Shown here in pieces: positions 23,438 through 32,058 of a stretch of DNA of 64,000 nt; the first letter of the stretch is position 1; every line of letters begins with the position of its first letter. The notes under the pieces are model-generated. The model worked only from the letters and a program-made list of their open reading frames with translations. It was not told where the DNA came from and made no database searches. A program made the translations under genes and the position numbers. Source of the stretch: Bufo bufo. Taxonomy: Eukaryota; Chordata; Amphibia; Anura; Bufonidae. The DNA is taken from positions 142,432,968 through 142,496,967 of the forward strand of contig NC_053390.1 of the NCBI RefSeq assembly GCF_905171765.1, in the 5' to 3' direction.

Positions 23438-26400
23438 GTGGATGAAAAAAGAATTGTCATTTGCAACCTGTGCCGTACCACCACCAGCATGATCCGCCAC
23501 ATGGCATCAAAGTACCCTAATTGGTGGGCCGAATGCCTGGGTCCACAACCAGTGTCTGCGGGTCACACCAATACCTCCTCTTCCCCTGTGTTACGTGCTG
23601 GCCAATCCCCCGTCCAAGACGCAGGCCCGGATGCCTCCCGCAATGCACCTGGACCTTCGCAAGCACCATCAGCTAGCACATCCACTTCTGTGTCCCAGCG
23701 CAGCGTACAGATTTCTATACCCCAGGCCTTTGAACAAAAGCGCAAATACCCAGCCACCCACCCCAAATGCGCACATTTCCAAATTGCTGGCGCTGAAAAT
23801 GTTGCCATTTAGGCTTGTGGACGCTGAGGCTTTCCGCTTCCTGATGGCAGCGACTGTCCTATGGTACTCTGTCACCAGTTGCCAATATTTTTCATGGTGT
23901 ACAGTCCCAGCCTTACACCAGCATGTGTCCCGTAACATCATCACCCATGCCCTGATCAACGCAGTTATTGGCAAGGTCCACTTAATGACTGACACATAGA
24001 TAAGTGCTTTTAGCCAGGGACGCTACATTTCCCTGACGGCACACTGGGGGAACGTTGTTGAGGCCAGGAGCAAGTCGTACCCTGGGATGGCACAGGTGCT
24101 ACTGATACCAAGGATTGCGGGCCCTACTTCCATCAGGATTTTTGCCAACACCTACATTAGTGGCTGCAACCCCCCCTTTCTCCTCCTCCACTTCCACGTG
24201 TGAATTATCATCTTCCGCACCAGTCAGACATCAGTCTGTAGCTGGAAGCAGTGTAGCACTGCAGAGGGGAAGCGGCAACAGGCCGTGCTTAAACTGATCT
24301 GCTTAGGTGACAAACAGCACACCGCCGCAGAGCTGTGGCAGGGGATAAGGGACCAGACTGAGCTGTGGCTCTCGCCACTCAACTTACAACCAGGCATGGT
24401 TGTGTCTGATAATGGCAGTAACTTGGTGGCAGCTTTGGAGTTCACACACATACCATGCCTAGCCCACGTGTTCAAATTAGTAATTCAGCGGTTTCTCAAA
24501 ACCTACCACAATTTGCCTGTGCTACTGGTAACGGTGCGCTGTGTGCCCATTTCCGCAAGTCATCGATAGATTCCGCCAGTCTGACAACGCTGCAGCAGCG
24601 CTTGCAATTGCCAGTTCACCGACTGTTGTGCGATGTGAGCACTCGCTGGAACTCCACGTTCCGCATGCTGGCCAGGCTGTGTGAGCAGCAAAGGGCAGTA
24701 GTGGAATACCAGCTGCAACATGGTCGTCGCCTTTCCAGTCAGCTTCAGCTCTTAACAAGCGACGAGTGGGCATTGATGTCTGACCTCTGTGAGCTTTTAC
24801 GCAACTTTGAAGAATCAACACAGATGGTGAGCAGCGATAATGCTATTATCAGTGTAACCATCCCACTTCTGTATCTACTCAAACGCTAGCTGCTCACAAT
24901 TAAGGCGGGCGCTTTGCATGTGGAAAAGGTTGGAGACAGTACACAGGGTGATAGCCAGAGCACCCTCAGTTCGTCTTCTCAGCGCAAATTGGATGATGAG
25001 AAGGAGGAGGAGCAGGAGACGGTTACCTCCGCTACAGAGGGTAGTACCCATATGTAACGGATCTCCTAGCACCCCGACCGTGTACCTCCATAGATAGATA
25101 CTCCTAGCGCTTCCCAAGGTCCCCAAGCACTCCACTTGACACCGTAAGCGCTGCAGACCCCACGAACCGCCGAAGCTTGTTTGAGGTCTCACCGTCTTCT
25201 ACCCACCCTGGACCTACGACAAGGCTCCAGGCTCCAGTGGGGGAACCTCTCCAATATCCCGAGAGCAGGAACAGCTCTTACAAGAGCTAGTAGTTATGCC
25301 AGGGGAGTATAGCAAATCTTCAGCGTATAGCAATCCCCCAGTGTCGATCAGTTACCCAAACACCAGCCTCAACATGGTAAAGGGTAAAACAGGAACTCTT
25401 TATTTGAACACACAAGCATTGATTTATACACATTTTCCAACAAGGTTACCACCCACAGGGTTTTGTAAAAACAGCCAATAACCACGTACAATACACTCAG
25501 ACACTCCCACACAAAATCCTCCCCTCTGCCCGTGATCCAATTACCTCACTCTGGGTTGATGCAATCATCACAGGCAGGAGAATACACAATGTCTTCTGTC
25601 CTGGAGACAACCGAGACATAATTCAATTATCTCTCAGGACAAAGGACATCGCCAATACACACAGAGAGACAATGGAACAGACCTCACTACTCAGCGTATA
25701 CAATGTCCCACCCTTTTCAATACACATAGTCATTTAACATCCCAAAATGGCACGAATTAGACCAGGGGTTCAAGTTAGTACAAGTCCTTTGTGAACAAAG
25801 GAAGCCTGGCTGATGAGAGGGCCCATAATCCTGGGGCAAGAGGCTGGTAGCCAGGCCCCTCCAAAACCCAGTGGCGAGGTTGGTTTCGCCACACCATAGC
25901 AGGTTTATTCCATCTGTTCAGCGTGGATGGGCCGAAGAGGAGGAAGAGGAGATTGAGAGTCATCCTCCTGATGAAGGACAGCAAAGTCTTGTCTCTTGGG
26001 ACTCTGGCACACATGGCTGACCCTCGCGTTATACTCATTTTGGCCAACACCGATTGCTGGTTGTTCACCCTTCTCGACCCCCAGTACAAAGAGAACATCT
26101 CATCTCTCATTCCTGTGGTGGAGAGGACTAGCAAAATGGTGCAAAACCAGATAGTCCTTGTGGAAAATTTGCTACAAAAATTTCCAGCTGACAACGCTGG
26201 CGGCAGAGTACATAGTTACTTGGGCAACCGAGGAGGGGAGACGAGGGGAACACACAGCAGTTCCAACAGAGGCAGGGCAACACTCTCCAAGGCCTGGGAC
26301 AGTTTCATGACACCCCACCAGCACCCTCACCCTGATGCGCGGCCTAGTGTCACAAGGAGGGAAAAGTTTTGGAAGATGGCGAAGGAGTACGTAGCAGACT

Positions 26401-26603
26401 TTGTCAGAGTCCTCAGTGATCCCTCTGTGCCTTACAACTATTGGGTGTCCAAGCTGGACACGTGGCACGAACTGGCGCTCTACGTCTTGGAGGTGCTGGC
26501 CTGCCTCGCCACCAGTGTTTTGTCAGAGCGTGTATTTAGTGCTGCTGGGGGCATAATAACTGATAAGCGCATCCGTCTGTCAACTGAAAATGCTGACCAG
26601 TAG
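23438..26603 (+). pseudogene. hAT-1 transposase, frameshifted
   Basis: Transposase pieces appear in order. A diverged BED-type zinc finger segment (VICNLCRTTTSMIRHM) is at 23450. The part leading into the catalytic domain (FRLVDAEAFRFL, then KVHLMTDT) is at about 23810-24000. GMVVSDNGSNLVAALEFTHIPCLAHVF lies at 24395-24475, DVSTRWNSTFRML at 24634-24672, and the C-terminal hATC region (SKLDTWHELALYVLEVLACLA, SERVFSAAGGIITDK) at 26448-26570. hATC mediates transposase dimerisation. At least four frame changes, a premature stop after LLKR near 24890 and a solo LTR insertion show it is inactive. Confidence 0.85.
25053..25893 (-). mobile_element. Solo LTR inserted in hAT-1
   Basis: The 841-bp segment begins TGTAACGG and ends GCCACA, and the five bases CCATA occur directly on both sides (25048-25052 and 25894-25898), as expected for an LTR-retroelement insertion. 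hAT-1 coding sequence resumes on the right. No internal retroviral genes remain, consistent with LTR-LTR recombination. The minus-strand orientation is inferred from an AATAAA on that strand near 25398. The family is unknown. Confidence 0.7.
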
Positions 26604-27099
26604 AGATGGCCTTGCGGTTCGCCCGGCGGTCGTTTCGCGGTAAACTTTGTTCGTTCGTTTTTCGCCGAACATGCAAACATATGGTGATGTTCGCATGAGC
26701 CATATTCTTTTGCATTGCGCCAAACTTTGACCCATGACACATCCATCAGGTGAGACAGGACAGCCAATTGAGACATTTCAGCACATGGACACACCCCCAC
26801 CTTATAACAGAACCCGATCTGGCAGCCATTTTACATTCTGTGTTTTGCCAGTGTAGGGAGAGGTTGCTTTGTGGAGCAGGGACAGACTGCTAAGGACAAA
26901 AGTCCTTTTAAGGACTGGTATAGGTGTTCTATGGATAGGTGTGATATACTGAGCGGTGTGATGTACTTATAATATACTTTCTAACATAGAAAGTATTTTA
27001 TAGTGTATTTGTATTGTGCAGCAGTTGTGTAAGGTTCTGCTGCGATACAGCAGCTATACAGAGGGACAAACGCTATTGGAATAACTAATTGCAACTGGT

Positions 27100-27847
27100 G
27101 TGACATACCTGTTACCCCCCAAAAAACTGGAGGTAGCAACGGCAGCCACCCAGTGGACTGACGACAGTACCCAGATCAGCCCAAGGAGGGTGGTCCCCAC
27201 TTTTGCTACCTACTCTGAGATCTCTATTGTCAGTGGTGGTGAAGGTGACGATGATGACGTGTCAATGGACGTCACGTGGGTGCCCACAAGAGAGGAAGAG
27301 GAGGGGAGTTCAGAGGGAGACACGGAGCAGCAGATAGGGAGAAGAAGGAGGAGTAGCAGGCAGAACTCTCAGTGCACAGGAGACAAAAAGCAGACTGCAA
27401 ATGTATCTGGAGCGAGCCATCCACCATGCACGGTCACATCTTGCACTCCCAGGACGCCGGCACATGGCTCCGCAGTTTGTGATTTTTTTTTAACATGTCA
27501 GCTGCTGACAATAGTGTTGTTATCTGCAGCCTGTGCTGTCAACGCATAAGTCGCGGTAAGCCCAACACTCACCTAGGGACGACCACCTTAAGAAGGCACC
27601 TGGCCTCCCATCACCGAGCCCAGTGGGAGCAACGCCGTCAGGACACACAAAGCCACACTCCTGGCGCTCCACGTTCTGCCTCTTCTCCTTCTCCTCCCAT
27701 TTGTCCTCCACTCCACTGTGCCGTTGTCGCGTTCATCTGGCAGAAGGCAGGCTTCCGTGACCCAAATGTTAGAGCGTGAAAAGTTGATGACGCCAGATAA
27801 ACCTCTTGCCCAACGGCTGACCACTGGCTTGTCGGAACTGCTAGCCC
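27100..27847 (+). pseudogene. hAT-2 transposase, N-terminal part
   Basis: An acidic segment (SIVSGGEGDDDDVSMDVTWVP) is followed, after a frame change near 27500, by a BED-type zinc finger. The finger has CSLC near 27526 and the zinc-binding histidines in TTTLRRHLASHH near 27580-27615. BED fingers bind the transposon ends. The sequence continues into NVRA/ERKKL-like residues and then meets the PLE. The final ~214 bp are present again after the PLE. Confidence 0.75.
27634..27847 (+). repeat. Long direct repeat flanking the PLE, left copy (214 bp)
   Basis: From GCCGTCAG to GCTAGCCC this hAT-2 coding segment matches 31838-32058 with about six substitutions and one 7-bp indel (CTCTCTC present only in the right copy). 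The PLE lies exactly between the two copies, so this looks like an unusually long target-site duplication. Confidence 0.9.
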
Positions 27848-28500
27848 CCGGAGTTATAAATGTGGGGACTGTTCTTTTTGTCAATATGCATTACAGGGCA
27901 AATACCTTTTTTTTCGCAGGCATTAGGCACAGGGTTAAACAATTAACCACATGTAGGACCAAATATGTGGTTTACCTGGTATTATGCTCCTGTGGATCCT
28001 TCTACATAGGGAAGACTATCCGCCCTATGTATGAGAGATTCAGGGAGCAGATTAACTCTGTAAAATCAGGAAAAGGGTGTCCCAGGCTAATCGAACATGT
28101 TTGCAACAAGCACGATTATAACACGAAGTGCCTAAAATTCGCAGCCCTGGAACATGTCCCCGCTCCAGCATTAGGTGGAGATAGAGACCGCCTCCTTTTG
28201 CAGAAGAAGGCGGAGTGGATTATCCTCACCTCTGCGATGGGTCCTCTGGTACTAAATGATCGAAACGATCTAAGTGTATGTTTACAAAAATAGAGTAATG
28301 AACACGCGATTTATAGAAACAGATTTAGTTAGTGTCAGGGAAAGTTAAGTCTATTACCCCACCTAGTTTTTTTTAAATAAGCGAAGTATCTGTTTTTAGC
28401 GTCTATTGTTGCTGAGGCAACAGGGACGCTTTAAAATGAGCCCATAGGTGGCGCGACTAGGTCAGAGGCCAGAGGAAGCGCAAGTGCGGTAAACTCACTA
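27848..28500 (+). pseudogene. Partial 5' PLE copy (GIY-YIG domain and terminal repeat) in tandem with PLE-B
   Basis: An open frame to 28293 encodes only the C-terminal ~140 residues of a PLE: AGIRHRVKQLTTCRTKY, then the GIY-YIG motif (VVYLVLCSCGSFYIGKTIR) and the distal part with KAEWII. Here the distal part is not interrupted by the nonsense codon found in the adjacent full copy. About 200 bp of terminal repeat follow, ending in a hammerhead-like remnant (28460-28497), and then ORF1 of the full element. Tandem partial-plus-full arrangement is a known PLE hallmark. Confidence 0.85.
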
Positions 28501-28512
28501 AAATCATATAAT

Positions 28513-29079
28513 ATGAGTGGCAGAGTTCCCAGAGGACTCAGAATTTATAAGGAACTCCTCCAATACGAGGAGGATGAAACATTCGCAGCAGAGTGGAAAA
28601 ACTTACACATGAATTTTTCCTCACAAATACTCACGTTGGTATTGAAACGGGAAGAACAGGAATATAACAAAATCAGTGAAGACCTAAAGAATGCAAAAAG
28701 TGAACTAGCATTAAGATTGACAGAAAATCAATTGACTACCTTTGAAAAAAGACTAAACAAAAAACTAGTCATTACACAGTCTGACATAAAGGAAAGGAAG
28801 AAAGATACATTTTTGCGAGATAAATGCGACTACGATAGTGGAAAAATATTTGACTGGAATAAAAGAAGGCAAAGAAGAAGGCGCCCACAGAGGAAAAGCA
28901 GAAGTGATTACTGGACAACGGATAGTGATTGCAGTATCTCTTATGACACTACCACAACTCGAAGTATAACAGATAATATACCCCATTTAGACGCAGCACA
29001 AGAAGGGGAAGGAAAAGGAGAAAGGAGACCAGCAAGAAAATCATCACGCAACAGGAAACAGGTGTCATGGCGTCAATGA
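28513..29079 (+). CDS. PLE-B ORF1, basic N-terminal protein
   Basis: A 188-residue frame. The N-terminal half (from VPRGLRIYKELLQYEED) is related to the N-terminal region of PLE-A. The middle is rich in charged residues with probable coiled coil (LKREEQEYNKISEDLKNAK), and the C-terminus is highly basic (KRRQRRRRPQRKSRSD, RKSSRNRKQVSWRQ), consistent with nucleic-acid binding. Its stop overlaps the ORF2 start in ATGGCGTCAATGA. In other PLEs this region is usually fused to RT, so it may be a true separate ORF1 or a frameshift product. Function is inferred from composition. Confidence 0.7.
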   Translation: MSGRVPRGLRIYKELLQYEEDETFAAEWKNLHMNFSSQILTLVLKREEQEYNKISEDLKNAKSELALRLTENQLTTFEKRLNKKLVITQSDIKERKKDTFLRDKCDYDSGKIFDWNKRRQRRRRPQRKSRSDYWTTDSDCSISYDTTTTRSITDNIPHLDAAQEGEGKGERRPARKSSRNRKQVSWRQ

Positions 29080-31295
29080 CATCCTCCTTTACTACTATGT
29101 CTAAAAACAATCTCGTAATCAACTTGACCACACTTGAATTAACACCCCCTTGTATAAGTGCACTTAATAAAGGGCTCAGCTTTAGCCTAGTAGAAAATTT
29201 CAATCCAGTAACATTTAAAATAGATCTATTCAAAGCTATACGGAAACTACAACTGCATAAAATCTATAATAACTCCCCATCTATATCAGGGTCTAAGAGA
29301 GAGGGTGAAATCCCGGCCCACACTAATTTGCTGGGCTTCAAAATAGATGAAACCTATGACGAAATGGAAATTGCCTGCCTAGAATTTCTAGCTGACACAG
29401 AATTAGGTGGTCTTCCTGCCCCCTCTATAGAAGCAGGTCGCTTTGAAGGGGGTATAAAATCTACATATTGTCCCCCCTTGCCTGCTGGGAGTAGCATCGA
29501 CATCTTCCACAAACAAATATTAAGAGATGTAAAAGCCCTGGTGTACCCCAAAGTGGACAACAATACCACCAAGGAAGAGTGGTCTGCAATAAAGTGGCTA
29601 GCCAATAGGGACGATGTCGTGGTGAAACCAGCAGACAAGGGGGGCAATATTGTACTACTCACCAAGGAATATTACCTACAGGAAGCATATAGACAGTTGG
29701 GAGACACCTCTGTCTACTCCAAACTTGAAAATGATCCTACCCCTGCCATCCAAGTAAAACTCTGCAAGTTGCTAACACGTTACATTGAGGTGGATTTTTT
29801 TACGGCTCGTATCATGGATAGGCTTGTACCACCATTACCCAAAAAACCTACTTGGTACTTCGTACCTAAGATTCACAAGTCACTGACCCAGCCCCCAGGC
29901 CGCCCCATCGTGGCGGGGATAGGGTCAGTGACTGAGTCGTTATCTAAATACCTGGACTGGCTGTTGAGACCGCTCTTGTCTTATGCCTCTACATATTTGC
30001 GTGACACCAATGCCTTCCTGGAAGCATTGAAGCATTTCCAGTGGCAGGAAGATTTCAACTTGGTGTCCCTTGATGTGGAGAGCCTGTACACCTGCATCCC
30101 TCATGGGGAGGGTGTGCAGGCGGTCATCAAGGTGTTGAGCAAAACAGACAAGAGCGCTGTCTACTGCTCCTTTGTCCAGGAAACACTCAACTTTGTACTC
30201 AGCAATAATGTATTTACTTTTGGGGGGTTCTGGTACAGGCAGATCTATGGTACGGCCATGGGCACACCCGTGTCTTGCACGTTCGCCAATTTATATTTGG
30301 CAGTCTTTGAAGACCGCTATGTCTGTTCTACCTCAAATCCATATCTGCAACATAGAAAGTTATTTTTACGCTACGTGGATGATGTCTTTATGGTATGGCA
30401 AGGCTCGAAACAGTTGTGCGAAGAATTTGTCCACTTACTAAACACTCAGAATGAGATGAACATGAAATTGACAGTAAATTTCGGAGGCACCAAATTAGAC
30501 TTCCTCGATGTACGAGTAACAATCGACGAGGACACCATAGTCACCACTGGTTTCCGTAAGCCATCTGCCACAAATTCATTACTCCACTATGACAGCTATC
30601 ATCCACGTAGCGTAAAACAAGCAGTCCCGTACGGACAATTTATACGCTTAAAACGTATCAACAGCACAGAAGTAGGGTATACATTGCAGGCCCAGGAATT
30701 AAAGGAGAGACTCCTACATAGGGGGTACCCGGAAACTGAACTAGATGCAGCAATAAAAAGAGCAGGTCAATTCACACAGAGTGAGTTACTTAAGAAAAAA
30801 AGCAGCCCGAGAAAAGACGCCACAGATAGGTTTGCATTTGCCTTCAAATATAGTCCCTTAGCAGACACCATTAAACAGGTTATACTTAAAAACTGGGACA
30901 TCCTCAAAAATGAAGAGGGGCTCCGGGATTTAACATATATCAAACCCCTCATCACTTTCAAAAAGTGTCACACGATTAAAGATAAATTAGTGAGGAGTAG
31001 GCTCAAGGAGAATAGAACTGGCAATTGGCTCACTGAACGCATACCAATAGGGAGTTATAAATGTAGGGACTGTTCTTTTTGTCAATATACATTACAGGGA
31101 AAATACCTTTTTTTCGCAGGCATTAGGCACAGGGTTAAACAATTCACCACATGTAGAACCAAATATGTGGTGTACCTGGTATTATGCTCCTGTGGATCCT
31201 TCTACATAGGGAAGACTATCCGCCCTATGTATGAGAGATTCAGGGAGCATATTAACTCTGTAAAATCAGGAAAAGGGTGTCCCAGGCTAATCTAA
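29067..31295 (+). CDS. PLE-B ORF2: reverse transcriptase with GIY-YIG endonuclease, nonsense-truncated
   Basis: A 742-codon frame. An N-terminal PLE domain (LELTPPCISALNKGLSF, residues ~20-40) and VVKPADKGGNIVLL (~185-200) precede the RT domain. The RT shows VPKIHKSLTQPPGRPIV (~269-285), motif A with D336 (SLDVESLYTCIPH), motif B (GTAMGTPVSCTFANLYL) and motif C YVDD at 436-439. A CRDCSFC pair of cysteines (~672-680) precedes the GIY-YIG nuclease (YVVYL at 700-704, YIGKT at 713-717). A TAA at 31293-31295 replaces a GAA codon present in the tandem partner. The frame would otherwise continue to the stop at 31491-31493 (808 residues) and include the distal Glu-containing part (KEAEWI) of the nuclease. 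The enzyme would nick target DNA and prime reverse transcription there. This copy is probably inactive for cleavage. Confidence 0.9.
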   Translation: MASMTSSFTTMSKNNLVINLTTLELTPPCISALNKGLSFSLVENFNPVTFKIDLFKAIRKLQLHKIYNNSPSISGSKREGEIPAHTNLLGFKIDETYDEMEIACLEFLADTELGGLPAPSIEAGRFEGGIKSTYCPPLPAGSSIDIFHKQILRDVKALVYPKVDNNTTKEEWSAIKWLANRDDVVVKPADKGGNIVLLTKEYYLQEAYRQLGDTSVYSKLENDPTPAIQVKLCKLLTRYIEVDFFTARIMDRLVPPLPKKPTWYFVPKIHKSLTQPPGRPIVAGIGSVTESLSKYLDWLLRPLLSYASTYLRDTNAFLEALKHFQWQEDFNLVSLDVESLYTCIPHGEGVQAVIKVLSKTDKSAVYCSFVQETLNFVLSNNVFTFGGFWYRQIYGTAMGTPVSCTFANLYLAVFEDRYVCSTSNPYLQHRKLFLRYVDDVFMVWQGSKQLCEEFVHLLNTQNEMNMKLTVNFGGTKLDFLDVRVTIDEDTIVTTGFRKPSATNSLLHYDSYHPRSVKQAVPYGQFIRLKRINSTEVGYTLQAQELKERLLHRGYPETELDAAIKRAGQFTQSELLKKKSSPRKDATDRFAFAFKYSPLADTIKQVILKNWDILKNEEGLRDLTYIKPLITFKKCHTIKDKLVRSRLKENRTGNWLTERIPIGSYKCRDCSFCQYTLQGKYLFFAGIRHRVKQFTTCRTKYVVYLVLCSCGSFYIGKTIRPMYERFREHINSVKSGKGCPRLI

Positions 31296-31493
31296 CATGT
31301 TCACAACAAGCACGATTATAACACAAAGTGCCTAAAATTCGCAGCCCTGGAACACGTCCCCGCTCCAGCATTAGGTGGAGATAGAGACCGCCTCCTTTTG
31401 CCGAAGGAGGCGGAGTGGATTATCCGCACCTCTGCGATGGGTCCTCTGGGACTAAATGATCGAAACGATCTAAGTGTATGTTTACAAAAATAG

Positions 31494-31837
31494 AGTAATG
31501 AACACGCGATTTATAGAAACAGATTTAGTTAGTGTCAAGGAAAGTTAAGTCTATTACCCCAGATCGTTTTTTGAAATAAGCGAGGTATCTGTTTTTAGCG
31601 TCTATGGTTGCCGAGGCAACACGGACGCTTTAAAATGAGCGCATGTGTAGCGCGACTAGGTCAGAGGCCAGAGGAAGCGGAAGTGCGCGAAACGGGCGTC
31701 GCCAGCTGATCACTCAGCATCTACACGCATAGGTCCGCCCCAGCCTGCTGTAACTTCCACCTCAAGTTTACAATAAAGAAGATTTTTGCTGCAATTTGGT
31801 GAGTGCCGCTATCATTATTCTCTCTACACTTTGGATT
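31494..31837 (+). promoter_or_regulatory. PLE-B terminal repeat (pLTR), right copy
   Basis: The sequence after the ORF2 frame repeats the 28294-28500 block (AACACGCGATTTATAGAAAC, GTTAGTGTCA, TGTTTTTAGCGTCTAT). It then extends beyond it through a hammerhead-like motif and CAATAAAGAAGATTTTTGC to the junction with the duplicated hAT target. In PLEs this repeat carries the promoter and ribozyme. No TATA box was identified. Confidence 0.7.
31659..31711 (+). ncRNA. Type I hammerhead-ribozyme-like motif in the PLE-B terminal repeat
   Basis: Stem I is GGTCAG-a-GGC (31659-31668) pairing with GCC-ag-CTGATC (31701-31711), nine pairs with a small internal loop. The core strand is CAGAGGA (31669-31675; consensus CUGANGA, so U4 is A here). 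A short GC stem II follows, then GAA and stem III ACG-GG-CGT. The C at 31700 is the predicted cleavage base. One extra A follows the core, as in the motifs at 9403 and 21464. Architecture fits PLE hammerheads; the U4 change and weak stem II make activity doubtful for this copy. Confidence 0.55.
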
Positions 31838-32058
31838 GCCGTCAGAACACACAAAGCCACACTCCTGGCGCTCCACGTTCTGCCTCTTCTCCTTCTCCTC
31901 TCTCCTCCCATTTGTCCTCCACTCCACTGTGCCGTTGTTGCGTTCATCTGGCAGAAGGCAGGCTTCTGTGACCCAAATGTTCGAGCGTGAAAAGTTGATG
32001 ACGCCAGATAAACCTCTTGCCCAACGGCTGACCGCTGACTTGTCGGAACTGCTAGCCC
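31838..32058 (+). repeat. Long direct repeat flanking the PLE, right copy (221 bp)
   Basis: Second copy of the hAT-2 segment 27634-27847. hAT-2 reads on smoothly from here (RQLLPYKLVDSEAFRKFV), so the duplication arose with the PLE insertion rather than from a separate hAT copy. Confidence 0.9.

Larger units (their letters stand above)
21781..26598 (+). mobile_element. hAT transposon 1 (ZBED type), right end lost
   Basis: The left end CAGTGTTGGGCGGGCATGCTCG with CG-rich GAGCATCGCGATGCTCGG palindromes is hAT-like. It is followed by a ~96-bp minisatellite, then transposase pieces in order up to the hAT C-terminal dimerisation domain. It stops abruptly at about 26598, where the left end of a second hAT begins, so its 3' part was lost or displaced. 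A solo LTR at 25053-25893 interrupts the coding region. Confidence 0.75.

Noticed and set aside
28765..29233. Minus-strand frames opposite PLE ORF1 and ORF2
   Set aside because: Shadows of the plus-strand coding sequence with no domain.
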